NCBI GenBank assembly: GCA_001986395.2
Contig: MQVO02000041.1
Span: 62,001 to 126,000, forward strand
From: Irpex lacteus
Lineage: Eukaryota; Basidiomycota; Agaricomycetes; Polyporales; Irpicaceae
DNA length: 64,000 nt
Reading direction: 5' to 3'
Each line of letters starts with the position of its first letter. Positions within the stretch are counted from its first letter, which is position 1. The notes under the pieces were generated by a model. The model was not told the DNA's origin, ran no database searches, and worked only from the letters and a program-made list of their open reading frames with translations. The translations under genes were made by a program, and so were the position numbers. Shown here one piece after another: positions 11,183 through 23,006 of the stretch.

Positions 11183-11209
11183 CCCGTGCAGTGCACGGGT
11201 GATTGCTAG
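11183..11209 (+). mobile_element. Helitron 3' terminus (hairpin plus CTAG end)
   Basis: A perfect palindrome CCCGTGCA-G-TGCACGGG (11,183-11,199) is followed after 6 nt by CTAG (11,206-11,209), and then by T. Helitrons end in a 16-20 nt hairpin about 10-12 nt before a CTRR terminus and insert between A and T, so this matches the diagnostic 3' end. The body lies to the left. The 5' TC end could not be located by eye, and no helicase is encoded between 9,455 and 11,183, so this would be a non-autonomous copy or a decayed end. Confidence 0.6.
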
Positions 11210-11530
11210 TGATAGAATATTCATATGTGCCTCGGCCGATAAGCTCACACTCAGGCCCTTTCCTATAATGCTCTATCAGGGGGAATTATCGGGCCTACGG
11301 AGACTACTATAAGCCGTTTAACGAGTGAACATAACGCAATCCGTTTATGTATTCTCATTCTCTCAATCTGATTCGGGCAACAAGCGTCCCAGAATGCTTC
11401 GCGTTTCGTGCCAATTGTGCGATTACCTCAAGGCTCTTGACGCCGTCGTGTAAGGCTGAAGATGGTGCGTAAGCGTCAACTGTCTTCCCCTCTCAACCCC
11501 CCTCATCGTATCCTCTGAGGTCCACCTGCG
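11210..11530. other. Intergenic, nothing recognised
   Basis: AT-rich sequence between the Helitron terminus and the CCCH fragment. I see no gene, RNA or repeat that I can support. Confidence 0.4.
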
Positions 11531-11917
11531 ATGGCAGGCCGACCAGGGGTATGCAACAACTAAGCCAGAAACGGCAGTTGTCGTTTTGGAAACTCTTGCA
11601 AGTTCCTACACGATGTCACTGGTAACGCCACATTCAGGCCTGTTCACCCTGCTAGACGTGGAACTCTTGCCCCTCAACCCTCTCCGGGTGGCCCGACCTC
11701 TCGCCCTCGTAATAGCCCTTCTGCTTCACCTCACGGAGGTCCAGCTACCAACGTCCCGAGAGAGGTATGCCGGATCTTCTGGGGGACAGGCACCTGCGAT
11801 CGGCTCTTCGACTGCTCTTTCAAGCATGTCAGAGGTTCGTCCGCGGCTGCCAGCAATTCCAGTGTCCCAGATACCGGCAACGAGGAACCGCCCGAATTCT
11901 TCTCTGCGGAGGGGAAC
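11531..11917 (+). pseudogene. CCCH zinc-finger fragment of an NFX1/ZNFX1-type helicase gene
   Basis: One frame encodes a Pro/Ser/Arg-rich stretch followed by VPREVCRIFWGTGTCDRLFD and then CSFKH. The spacing Cys-x8-Cys-x5-Cys-x3-His is that of a CCCH (C3H1) RNA-binding zinc finger. PPEFFSAEG follows, and the frame then stops at TAG (11,915-11,917). In Agaricomycetes this combination sits at the N-terminus of long NFX1-type/superfamily-1 RNA helicases, with PPEFF...EGL leading into the helicase part. No helicase sequence follows here, so the gene is truncated. A possible start (ATGGCAGGCCGACC) is at 11,531, with an intron implied before about 11,610. A short free-standing CCCH protein is the alternative. 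Confidence 0.5.
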
Positions 11918-12489
11918 TAGTGGGAGTGTGACCAGCCTGGGGGCGTCTCTCTTTGAGGTCGTGTTTCGCATTGGTGCAATATCGATCACCAGACTTGGAG
12001 CTCAAGCTTTAAGCCTCAAGCTCAAGGGCTGCACGTAGAACGCATCAGACATGGATGCTAGCCTTTTACGTATCCTCAAATGTTTAAAACACTTGCCAGA
12101 TAATTCGCTGGGCTGAAGATGCGCCAAGTAGCCCGAGCGTCACGCGTTCGCCCGAGAATGGGGTGATACCGAGTTGTAGTGCATTCAGGGAGGGAGACCG
12201 ATTAAAATACGCACTTGGTATGTTCTCAACTGTGGTGTGCGACGTGCCAAGCTTCAGCAGCTGTTATGTGCAAGGTTGGCTCTATAAAGCGTATGATAAA
12301 AACATAAGATGCCAAAGAGGGAACGCCACAAAGCCTCTGATTACATAATCACCCGAATAAGAGACGACCTCCCTTCCGCTTCCGGAGCTTACGGGTTCGT
12401 GACTGCTCTTAACCTCCTAATATATGTATTCTACTTAACATCCGCTCCTTTTTCGTTCTTTACCTTCTACCACCTCTCTTGCTTTGGCC
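11918..12489. other. Intergenic with TATA candidate
   Basis: No gene recognised. CTATAAAG at 12,282-12,289 is the best TATA candidate, about 200 bp before the ATG at 12,490. Pyrimidine-rich sequence (about 12,430-12,485) directly precedes the start, as is common for basidiomycete transcription starts. Confidence 0.3.
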
Positions 12490-13701
12490 ATGCCTTCCAA
12501 CATGTTGACCTCCCATTTTCGGACCGTTTTCGAAGATGTCCTCACGCCTGTCCAGCAGCTCCAGGCTATCAACTCGCTCAAGGATTATATATTCGAATTG
12601 GAACACGGAACGGACGACCAGCGTCGGGAGCTGGATGTTATCGGTGACGAAGACGTTGACAGCGAGTCGGTCAACAGAAAGGTCAACGCAGCTCTGGAGA
12701 GGTGTTACTGGCAGCTTGTTATGCTACTAAGGGTGAGTTGTTCTTCGTAGAACTACCACTCTTGCGGATGTACACGTCGATTGTTGCATCGCTACTTGAT
12801 GATTTTTTACGTTGTCACACACACAACCTGATGTATGTCTGTATTATAGTCATCACGCCCAACCCGTATCTCAGAGGCTGAGCCGTACCTACGAGTCCTT
12901 TCCAAATCAACGACGGTGCTTAACGACCCAAGTCAGTTCCACCGAATTAATGCAGACTTGCATCTCGCGGCCGCCCTTGCTGCCTCTGCCATTAACCGCC
13001 AGCGGTTCTCATACCGCCGAAATCTCAATTCACGCCAGTCGCAAGTCGACGAAGCACTGTCATTATTCTCGCACAGTTTTGCATCATATGATACCCCCAC
13101 ATCACCTGCATTGTCTTCATCCATACCTTCAAGAACAGGACTCGGTATCGTGACTTCATCATCACCACCTCTTCGTCGCCGGTGTCTTCCGCCCAAGACG
13201 GAGCTGTGGGCGCGAGCGTCCCATATTCGGCTGCTGCGAACGCTAAGTCAAGATGAGGAAGCCGACCGTCAGCTCGAGCGAATAAAGTACGCACGTTCGC
13301 CTCCATGAAGCCGGAAAGCGCAGCTGACTTCGATGTTCCCTCACAGGGTTTTCATCCAATCACACCCATACGCGTTGCCAGCGGACAGGTATTGCGCGTT
13401 CATCAAAGATCTTTCGTTAGAGTTCGGGTTGGACCTTGAGGTCGCGGACGAAGAACCCATCCGGCTTGTCATCCCAACCGACTCAGTTCCCACCACATAC
13501 AATTCTGAGCTCGCGTCTCCCGCCTCACCAACGCTGTCCCTGCCGTCGTCTTCCTCCACATGCTCGGACTCGTCGGCATCTTCATCACCTTCCACACCGA
13601 TCACCATGCTGCCGCCGCCCACGCAACTGATGTATAAAGACGGCGCTGGTTTCTTCAAGCCTACCGACAGCGCGCTACTTCAGTCGTCTCATCTCTGTTG
13701 A
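12490..13701 (+). CDS. Unknown protein with a helical N-terminus and Ser-rich C-terminus
   Basis: Starts MPSNMLTSHFRTVFEDVLTP and continues as a helical, acidic segment (LQAINSLKDYIFELEHGTDD; SVNRKVNAALERCYWQLVML). After an intron (about 12,732-12,850) the frame continues with ISEAEPYLRVLSKSTTVLND, then DLHLAAALAASAINRQRFSY, a Ser/Thr/Pro-rich linker, TELWARASHIRLLRTLSQDE and EADRQLERIK. After another intron (about 13,287-13,345) come VFIQSHPYALPADRYCAFIK and DLSLEFGLDLEVADEEPIRL, followed by a long Ser/Pro-rich tail. The last residues (MYKDGAGFFKPTDSAL) may be a conserved terminal motif. I do not recognise a family. The start was chosen because it follows a pyrimidine-rich tract and the longest open exon begins there. 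Confidence 0.65.
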
Positions 13702-14281
13702 TGTTCCCTCGTGTCAACGGAAAAGTACACTATTCATTACGAACTTTCTATTTCGGCTAATTCTCTATGCTCTCCCTCTCATCGTGTTCCGTGTTTCGAC
13801 CATCATGTGTGCTCACCATTGCTACCCACCTCCACTCTGCGTTGCATTAATTTATTCTGCGCGTTGTTTGTTGTCTTTACCCCGTACACTCTTGTGTAGT
13901 TTACATCTCCCATGTACTCCGCATTTTGTTGTGCGCTACAATCCTTTTCCGTCTATGGTATTGCTTGTGGACCAGAAACATAACTAAGTGTGCATCCTAC
14001 ATTTTTTCTCGAGGCTCGAGCAAAGCGAGACAAACATGGGTCGAATACATGACTGAAAGCAGAAGAACAGCTCGGTATTAATTGAGGCGTACATAATGGA
14101 ATAGATGGATGAACCAATGCTAGATAACACGAGACAGTACGCCATGTACTGGGCACAAATTTCAACAACCATTGAAAGCTACTGAGTCGCAAAGATCGGC
14201 AGATATGGGCATGGCCTGCATGCAAGTACCGGTTCGTGCTTCAGAAGCAAAAATCTCAATCACAGTAGAGCAACTGTTGTT
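13702..14281. other. Intergenic, convergent gene ends
   Basis: The two flanking genes point toward each other. Pyrimidine-rich sequence and a short CTCGAG-type palindrome (about 14,009-14,021) are visible; nothing else is supported. Confidence 0.4.
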
Positions 14282-15927
14282 CTAAGAGTCTATGGGTCCG
14301 AATGAGACCTCTCTTTCATTTAGCGTGACGGCATGACTGAAATCCTGGCCGAGGTTGGACACGAACGACGAAATGTCAGAGACGTCGGCGGTCTGAGTGT
14401 ACCAGTGGCGACCAGCACCAGGTAGACTGCCATGTGGTCGGACGTCGAGAATGTCCAGGATGAACCTCGAGACGAGGATCGATGCGACGCTGCGAAGGAA
14501 CGAAGATTAGCGTGCGTGCGTCACGGTTAAGCTATGTGAGTGTGTAAGCGTACATTGTGATGATGTACGTGATGTACGTTTGAGTCTGCAGAATCAAACA
14601 TACGGTTCGTGGTTAGCACTCGAGTATCTGACAGGAGGGCAGTGCTAGAGACAGACCGTCAGCTGGTGGATTATAATCTCCGCGATATTCAGGTGTAAGA
14701 GAGTGCTGGCGAGAGGGTGTAGTCGTCAGTCCCAAGCCACTTTACGTGAAAGGGCTAGTGGTTCTTACACGAAACAGAAACAACCTGGCCCGCAGTGACA
14801 TTAGTACAATGAAGTATCAATATATAGAGCCACATACCATTTCGAAGAAGGATGTCACTTATACTGGGGGAATGATGTCCGCGAATTCTATGCCAGGAGG
14901 ACGATAGCTTGATCCAAGTAAGAGCTAGTACGACCACGTCGATCGACGTAGAGGAGATGCGCGTCGCAATTCCCACTGCCAAAGCAACAGTTCTGCATTT
15001 CAGCGCAGATCAGGGGAGTGTGTGTGTTGGACATACGTCTACACAAGTAATGAGATGATAATAAATGATGCTGACATAAGAAACAGTACCTGTTTAGGAT
15101 GTCGAGTGGTATTCTTGAAGCGATGACGCAGGTAACCCCAGGGGCCTCTACCGTCTCATAGGAGACCAGCACGTACTATCGAGTATCAGAAGAAGTCGAG
15201 TAGTATAAGTTATAATGGTCTTACGAAGTTCGCGACTACAGGAATGAAGCCGATTGATGCGGTCAGAAAGAACAGAACTCGATTGCGGTCCCAGATAGCG
15301 TATACTCTCAGTGCTGCAAAGACTATCCAAATAATCAGTACGGATATACCTCGCCATTATAACGTTACGCACATGCAAAGATTGTGGTTAGAATCAGATA
15401 GCAAACTTGATTGATGATCGTCTCGGCAAAACCGCTGGCATTGGTTTAAGTTCTCCACATACCAGCTCAGAACGAGACTGACGCACCTCTATAGGTATTG
15501 CGTTGCCAATAAGCATGACATGAATCAATCGCTGTAGAAATGAGTCTAATAATGCTCACCGCGCAGCTAGAATTTGGATCGAGGGTAAGAAGGCCACAAA
15601 GCACATATATCAGAGCAACGTAGCGATTAGCGATAAACACAGTGGAGGCTATATTTGCCGGTCCCTTCCAGATCAATCGAATCTCTCGTTGCAACGTAAG
15701 TAGATGCTCGTAGATCACGAGGGCTTCCCTCGGAAAACAAAAGGCTTCAGCTACAAGTCCCCTTTACATGATAGTAACATACCTGCTAATGACACGGATA
15801 TGTAATCCAAGATAAATCTGAGCAAGCAGAGTTATATGAGTGTCAAGCCTGAGTAGCCGCGTTTCAAAGCGATAAGTGCTTACATCTCTTCAAGCGCTTG
15901 GAATTCACCGTCGTCTGAGGTGGCCAT
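14282..15927 (-). CDS. DUF6533 multi-pass membrane protein, paralogue A
   Basis: Starts MATSDDGEFQALEEM and is split by about seven introns. The N-terminal DUF6533 signature is YEHLLTLQREIRLIWKG, followed by a membrane segment ending in NRYVALIYVLCGLLT. Further in come RISSTSIDVVVLALTWIKLS and LLRNGMWLYILILHCTNV, the usual late transmembrane segments. The C-terminal cytoplasmic tail has DISSFVSNLGQDFSHAVTL. DUF6533 proteins are predicted seven-helix plasma-membrane proteins, greatly expanded in Agaricomycetes, of unknown function. Conserved tail and core motifs are shared with the two copies to the right, so the three arose by tandem duplication. No obvious frame break was seen, but the exon joins before YEHLL are by eye. 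Confidence 0.8.
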
Positions 15928-17102
15928 AGCTTCAATGACGATAATGGACTGACTTGTAGGTGTGTTCTCCTTCTGCTCTATATAAGAGCCAAAACCCTGT
16001 TCGTACAAGGTTATGATTCGATGGAAAGCAGAAGCGGCGAATATGGGCTTCGATTAGTGCCTCCAGGCACTGCAGAGGGAACTGACTCGGAGTAAGTAAC
16101 TCCAACTGGCACCATGGAAAGCTATCTGACAGTCGAGATCGCGGGTCTAACGGGTGGACTGGAATGCGGTGCAATCTACTGGATCATTGTTGTGAAGATC
16201 TATTAGAAATGGCGATGGTTTCTGTCACGATCCGAGAGTATCATAACCCAATGCAGCTGTGAGCATGTGAACCTCAAAACCTAGTTGTACTTACCGTGAC
16301 TTATCTGCAGTGCATAGTTCGCAGAGCAAGATCGATGTATCACCCTCTATCTACTAGTCTGATGAGCATGAAAAGAAGCGGAGAACATAGACCTAGGCTT
16401 ACCAGTACTGGCGTATGGATGTTGTATACCTATAGGTAACGTCGTAACGATATCGACGTCGACGTCCTCTGCGGGGTGACATGCCATGCGTGACATAGTG
16501 TGACCGTGATCGGCGCATTGAGAACAAGCCCACAAGATGCGACATCTTGATAATAGGATGCTGGTATCCTTCGCAACACAGAACCTGATGAAGATCGATG
16601 TCGTTGCACATCATGTCACCTCGCCTGCCGTCCCAAGCACCAGAGCCTAAGGGAGCTAACGCTGTGGTCTCGGCGACTCATTCGAGTTACTACTGCACAC
16701 GTCCGAGTCCCCATTTCAAGTTGAAGAGTTGCGTTGGGTTCAACCTAAGCACCTTGCGACTTCAATTTTAACTTCTAGTCTTTGTTGAGGATCTTAAGGA
16801 ATGTAGAGCCATGAGCGGGCTCGGCCTATGTCACTCCTCCCAGTGACCTTGAAGATCCAAAAGGTACGCCGTTCATGCAAGTTGGTGCTTTGTCCTCCTG
16901 GCATCCCGAAGCCTTTCCTGAGAATTGATATGTAATATTGACGGGCTAAGAGATTAAGAGATATGACTCGCGCGAAGGCATCCTCATCCAAGGCGAGTAA
17001 CATACGCAGAAATGGTATGAATGATACAGAATCTCAGCTTACGAAGCATAAAATTCCGCCAACAATGAACTCCTCCCTCGTCCAAGGGCAACTTGAGACC
17101 GG
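15928..17102. other. Intergenic between DUF6533 paralogues A and B
   Basis: The best TATA candidate for paralogue A is at 15,977-15,986 (minus CTTATATAGA), about 50 bp before its ATG. The remaining ~1.1 kb shows no recognisable gene. Confidence 0.4.
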
Positions 17103-18710
17103 TCATGTTGGCGACTCACGGACGTCACTGGAATTATTTTCTCTGTTCAATGGCAGGCCGTGACTAAAGTCTTGTCCAAGATCCGACACGAGTGAGGATA
17201 GGGCAGACATGGAGTCAGTTTGAGAAGTGGCTAGTGCGCAGGAGATGCTTGAACGTTGACTGCGGCGAAGTTCAATAATAAACCTAGATAAAAGGCTTGA
17301 AGTTATCCTGGCAGCATGTTATCAGATCTGTCGAGGTAAACTACGGAGGTGTTTCGGACTCACGGAGGAATAAAGTAAGTGATGTAGGTTACTTCCTAGA
17401 TCCAGTGTTAGATTAGACTCGTGTACTAAACATATAAGACGTACTAGACTGACTGTAAGTTGAAACACCACAATTTCTGCGATGTTTAACAGCAATAGTG
17501 TTCTTTGAATACCGGTTTTAGGTTGATTCAGCACTTGTCATTGATGCAACGATTGAATGAATATACTTCACTCACAGAAAATAGGAACAGCCTGGAATTT
17601 TTCATTAGTAAGTCGCATCTGCCAAATAAGTCATGGCCACTGTACCATTTCGAAGGAGGATAGAAGGGGCGCTGTGGCCATTGAAGCGCAGCCGAGACCA
17701 GAGCGGTGACAACCTGGCCCACGTTAACGCCAAAACGATGCAGTCCAACATTATCGCGGAGATACGCGTGATTTTCGCGACTGCCAAAGGGAGGGTCAGC
17801 TCGAGCGCTGGCCAGGAAAGCACGACCTACAACTATCCACACAACACAGTTAATCAGTAACTGTAGAGACTGATAGATAGTCAACGCACCTACTCGACAC
17901 CGTAGCCGAAGAGCTCTGCAGCGGTACGCAGCCAGCGTCAGGAGTGAGGCTGATCTTCAAGTTAGCAGAATAATACTACGGGATGCATATGAGTTATACA
18001 CAGATAGGGATTGGTGGTTGTGAGGCCGTACCAAATTTGTTACAGTTGGGATTAGTCCAAGTGCCAATATTAGGATAAAAAACCAGCCGTTTCGATTGCA
18101 AATTGCGTATACCCTCAATGCGACAAGCACTAGACAACTGTCATTGACTTTGTATGAGAACCGTTTGCTGTAACTTACATGCCAATATCACAGAGAGCAG
18201 AGCGTAGCATATGCACTCAATGATAGTCGCGATGAGCCAACTGCCAGATCTTGATTATACATCTTTCAAGGACACTAAACGGGCGATGCCATACCTCTAC
18301 CACATGGGATTAGCGTTTCGTCACTGCACAAGTAGGAATGGATAAGTATCTCAACTAACCTCGCAATCCTGAACAATAGTGGCAGACATAGCACTGAATG
18401 CGTATGCAATGCTTAGGTATCGGTTTGAAAATAAGAAGAACGATATAACGTTGTGACTCTGCGACCATAATGTTCTCACTTCCGACACTGCCGTAAGCAA
18501 GTGCTCATATATGACGAAGGCTATAATCGACCATCAAGTGTTAAATCAACCTTGAAGATTGTGCAAGGACTCACCAACTAAAGCAAAAGATATGAATGCG
18601 AATGTGGATCTAGTAATGATAATCTTAATGCATGGACATGGACGTGACTGATAAAAATGTACTCACGCTTCTTCTGCGTCATTAAGCATCTGATCGTAAG
18701 ATACGGTCAT
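17103..18710 (-). CDS. DUF6533 multi-pass membrane protein, paralogue B
   Basis: Start MTVSYDQMLNDAEEA at 18,710. The next short exon gives STFAFISFALV, then AFVIYEHLLTAVSEVRTLWS, with a membrane segment ending NRYLSIAYAF. The late membrane part reads RISAIMLDCIVLALTWARLS and ILLRNGT. The tail reads ALSSLVSDLGQDFSHGLPL and ends at TGA 17,103-17,105. The layout matches paralogues A and C exon by exon. The signature YEHLLT...E...W is kept. Function is unknown; a surface receptor-like role is often guessed for the family but is not shown by this sequence. Confidence 0.8.
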
Positions 18711-19610
18711 GAGGACACAGGGCGTAATAGTAAGGAGAAGCAAAGGCACGACACTGACAAGGCTCTGCATGCTCCGTTATGAGGCTCGCAAAAGCGTGTG
18801 TCGTGTATTAGACGAGCGCCAGCAATCAGGAACCGAAAGGCACGTCGGCTTCAAGATGCGATGAACTGCAAGTCGTTATGCCAATGTCGTAAGATTTATG
18901 ACCTGTCCGGTTCCAGGCTCGCGAACACCGTGTATGGCCAATTTGCCATCTTCCATCTTCCATCTTCATCTTCCGTCTTCCGTCTTCCACATACGAGTCT
19001 TTGTTGCTGCGCGAATAACTTACTTCATTCGCAATTTAGCGCATGGTTTCGTTCATTCCTGCAATAATTTGTATTAAGTGTAGTGTGTTTAACGGGAAAA
19101 GTCCTCGAGCTGCATGGCCTATGAAAGCGTGGGCATCCCATCGTCACACTCTGTTGAACAGCACCAAGAGGAAATCACACTCACATAGTCATGAGATGAG
19201 AGATGAGTATCAGGAGCGCTTGTTATGCTAGTGATACTTTCACAGACTCGGACTGTGGTCTGCTTGAGCCAACATCGTATGTGATAGATGCTCGCGATAC
19301 TAAGGTAGTGATTGATCAGTTTGTCGCTAAGATTTGTAGAAGCGAACAAGCGTGTACTACACCTGAGCTTCCATGGAGTATATCTAGCCATCTTGTGAGT
19401 ACTGCGACCACACGCTGAGACTCATGGACATTTCTGCCATGAGACACATTTTGGGTACCTGACGGGGGAATGATCAGGGTCAAACAAAAACAGAGAATAC
19501 ATCAAGCGAAAGGGAAAGCCAGCGACAAAGAACGAGACGGCGATAGATTAAGTGAAGAGAAGATAGTACACGCATGACATCGTGAACAGCACAGCCAGCA
19601 CAGCAAGAGA
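18711..19610. other. Intergenic with a short CATCTTC microsatellite
   Basis: No gene supported. A CATCTTC / CGTCTTC tandem run lies at 18,947-18,987. The rest shows nothing recognisable. Confidence 0.4.
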
Positions 19611-21193
19611 CTAATCCTCTATGAGATTATAAGAGTCTGCCTCCAATGAAAGATCATGACTGAGGTCTTCTCCAAGATTCGTCAAATAAGACGAAATACC
19701 CGAAGCAGGAATAAGTTGGCTGCTCGGTTGCGATTGAGTGACTATCACGGGGTTTGCAGGGTGACGCATCACTCGGAGCTTCATAATTAGCCTGGATATC
19801 AGGATAGACGTTATCCTAAGGGCAGTTAGTTTTGACCCCTGATAGAAGAAACATCACTGTGAGCCAACTCACGCAGTGATAAAATTCGTGACAAAGGTTT
19901 GGTCCTGTCCAGTAGTTAGAAAACAGTCTGGGGGGGATAACAATGAGCTAGTACTGCACCGTCACCTGAACGACCACAATCTCGGCTGTGTTTAGCATTA
20001 GTAGTGATCTGGATATCCGGGCGTAAGACAGTCTATCGCAGTGTTTATATATGGAAACTACTGACAAGAAGTACATACAACCTAAACGTAGGAACATCAG
20101 TGGCTATCGACATATACCAACTATTACGCACCATTCCGGAAAATGATCTCTCCAATTCCGTGGCCCCGTAAGGTTTTCCATCGCAGGCTATACGAAAGTT
20201 TGACCCACGTGAGGCATAACACAGTCAAATCGACTACTATGGCGGATATTCGGGTCGTCCGCCCCACTAAAAATGCGTCAGGACGAATTCGATGAAACTG
20301 ATCAAATGTCATACAGCTATAAATTGGGTGAGATAGCGTGCAACTATTTGTCAGCAAACATACCTTCTATCGGTGGTGCGTGATAGGCTGGGTGAAGGAA
20401 GACAGCCAGCTTTAGGGAGAGCGCGCACATTCAAATGCGCGAAGAAGTACTGAAGATGGTTGTAAGGGTAACGTATCGTAGACCCGGTGAGATGCGCCAT
20501 ACCAGGTTGGTTCCTAGAGGAATTAGACACATTGCGAACACAAACACGAATAACAGGCAATTACCACTCCATGTGGCATATATCCTGAGAGCTGTAAAAA
20601 CTATACCACACTGAGGTCAATGTCCCCTGTGCGAATAGAGCTCGAGATAACATACACCCGAATATCACTGTGAGAACGATGAAGCAAACATCGTTCACAA
20701 CACTTGTCACGAAACACCTGAATCCTTCCCTATGAGAACGTGTTTTGTCTTTGTTCGTAATATGAACGTACCTCTAGATTGACATGTTATTTGAGCAAAG
20801 CCTCTGTATTCGCTGGGAGTCAATTAACAAACCACACTTACATTAGGAGAAGGAATCATGATCACGGTAGCTATGCCATTAATCACAAATGCCAGCGTCA
20901 TGTAGCGGTTGACAAGGAGTAGAACGGAGACTGTGCCGAGGCGTCGATGCTGTGTTGCCTTGATTTCCATTCCCAGTGTGAGAAGATGTTCATAAATAAC
21001 AAGAGCTGTCGAAGAACACTTATTAGCCCCAATAGATTGAATCTCTCTACCTAGGGATTGCTCACCTCCCACGGCGACAGATATCAGGTTCCATATGACA
21101 CTAGCTCGGTCGCATCGTCAGCTGAAGTTGGTGCTCGAACTTGGCAAAGTCTTACACCTCTTGTATCTCCTGTATCAGATCGTCTTTTGCCAT
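19611..21193 (-). CDS. DUF6533 multi-pass membrane protein, paralogue C
   Basis: Start MAKDDLIQEIQE at 21,193. A small exon gives VIWNLISVAVG, then ALVIYEHLLTLGMEIKATQH, with a segment ending in NRYMTLAFVINGIATV. The later core reads RISAIVVDLTVLCLTWVKLS and EIIFRNG. The tail reads ISSYLTNLGEDLSHDLSLEA. The same order of exons and motifs as in paralogues A and B marks it as a tandem copy. The EH-LLTL core replaces the usual E...IW with E...AT (residues MEIKATQH), so this copy has lost the conserved Trp of the N-terminal motif. Confidence 0.78.
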
Positions 21194-23006
21194 GGTCGTG
21201 AGTGGAACGTTGTCAGGGGCAAAGGCAAATGAGCAATCCTTTCGACGCCCCTTCGGGGCAGATAAATAAGGACATTTCAGCGGCTAAAATGAAGCCTGAC
21301 CGCGTGTGGATATGTTGATATTTGTAAATATCAGCTATCCGGGACTACGAATTTCGGGATGCGGGGATGCACACGCAGAGATTTGAAGACATAGTGGCTA
21401 TCCAGGGCCTTATGCCGGAAATAGTCTCTCCGTTGGAATCAGTGCATGGTATGGTTCCTGCCTTGGAAAGTCATTTGCTTCCCGAAGGCGCATACCCCGT
21501 ACATTGGACAAACGGAACTTCGCGAGGGGTAGATCATCACGGTCGTGATTGTTTCTGACACCTGTATCACAGTAAGATGTTCCAAATACATGGCAAGGTT
21601 CATCCCACGCAGTACGCACAAGACGTGCGGAAATATGGCACAGCAAAGCCTGCATCACGAACAAGGATGTGATCATAGATCGTCAATGGACGGTACGTGG
21701 CTGATCTATATGAAAGTAGTCAAAACTGATACATGATGGTCATTGTCAGAAAATTCGAATCATTCATATGCCAGCATCGACACACCATCATAGAAGATGA
21801 GAAACAAGCTTCTCACGCGTGCATCGCGACTAGCCAGTATGCCAAATTACTAGAAGATGCCCGCAGATATGGCGTGAGGTTGCAGCTGAAGGTTAATGGG
21901 AAACAAGATAATCGGGTGGCACTGACATCTGCAGTTCTCCGATGTCAGACTCTCCTTCTCAGGCTGTTTGCGGCACATCTCCAAGTCAATGGGATGCGCA
22001 GCTGAGTCAGCACCGCACTGCAACATCTTCGCCCATTACCAGCACAGAGCTGTTATCACGAAGCATAAGGTGAGCAGGTCATTACTTTTGAGGCGTACTG
22101 CGTTCCGCCTGTTCAGTAATGATCCACATAGTCAAACGTTCCGCGACTTCCAGTTGCAGAGTACCTCCATGCGTCATAGGCAGTCGGATGAGCTGGGGTT
22201 CATTTGTGGCCACGATACCATCGTACCATAGCTACATTGCGCCTCCTATCTATCAATGTGCTGGCGTGCGCCACTGGATAAATTTCGACCTGACTGAAAC
22301 CACCACCGGCTGAAATGCAGTATATGCAGTATGACGAAGATACATACCGAGGTTGTCCAATCCACATTGTAGCTGTATGCACTCCTACTCCAGATTTGCG
22401 GAAAACCAACAACTACAAGTGTATTCGAGCAGGTTGATGAATTGGGCCTTGGCATCCTTGACCCGTCGAAAGTCAGCCCGGCCACCAGCTCTTATTACTT
22501 GTTACCTGTGCTTTTACGGCTTTTAAGATATTCAATACAGAAATAATGATATCCAAACTTACAAAGTGATACGATCATGACAAACAACGCAAAGATGGTT
22601 TCGACGTTGCTTTATCGCCCCTGCTTCCGGCTTGAAGAACAGGCTCTGAATAACTGCGAGAAAGTACGGATGATGATGTGGTAAGCAACGCCAGATGCTT
22701 GTATACGTGGCTCGAATCTACTGAGCGTCACACTGTATACCTGGTAGTTGCGCGATGGGAAGGAGTTGAAGAACTTGTAGTGTTGCCGCCGAGAAGATCC
22801 GCATCTGATGTGAACGCTGATCCGCCCTTTTCCTAATACGTCACAATCCGCCTTCCGCTCAGCTAAGTTAGTCGACGTCGTCATTTGTTCGAGCTGGATT
22901 CCGGACTCCAGGAGACAGAATCGCATAAGATATATGATACATAATTTGTGTTGTGTATGTATGGGTATATATGTAATAGTGTTCAACGTCCGAAATACTT
23001 ATCAGG
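21194..23006. other. Gene-poor stretch between paralogue C and the kinase gene
   Basis: No family recognised on either strand. Coding-like pieces occur, including the small plus-strand open frame listed separately. Confidence 0.35.
21942..22231 (+). CDS. Possible small two-exon protein, unknown
   Basis: ATG at 21,942 opens MSDSPSQAVCGTSPSQWDAQ, then LSQHRTATSSPITSTELLSR. A GTGAGC donor near 22,070 and a TAG acceptor near 22,131 would join it to QTFRDFQLQSTSMRHRQSDE and a stop at 22,231, giving about 75 residues. There is no known domain and no hydrophobic segment. It could equally be chance. Confidence 0.2.
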
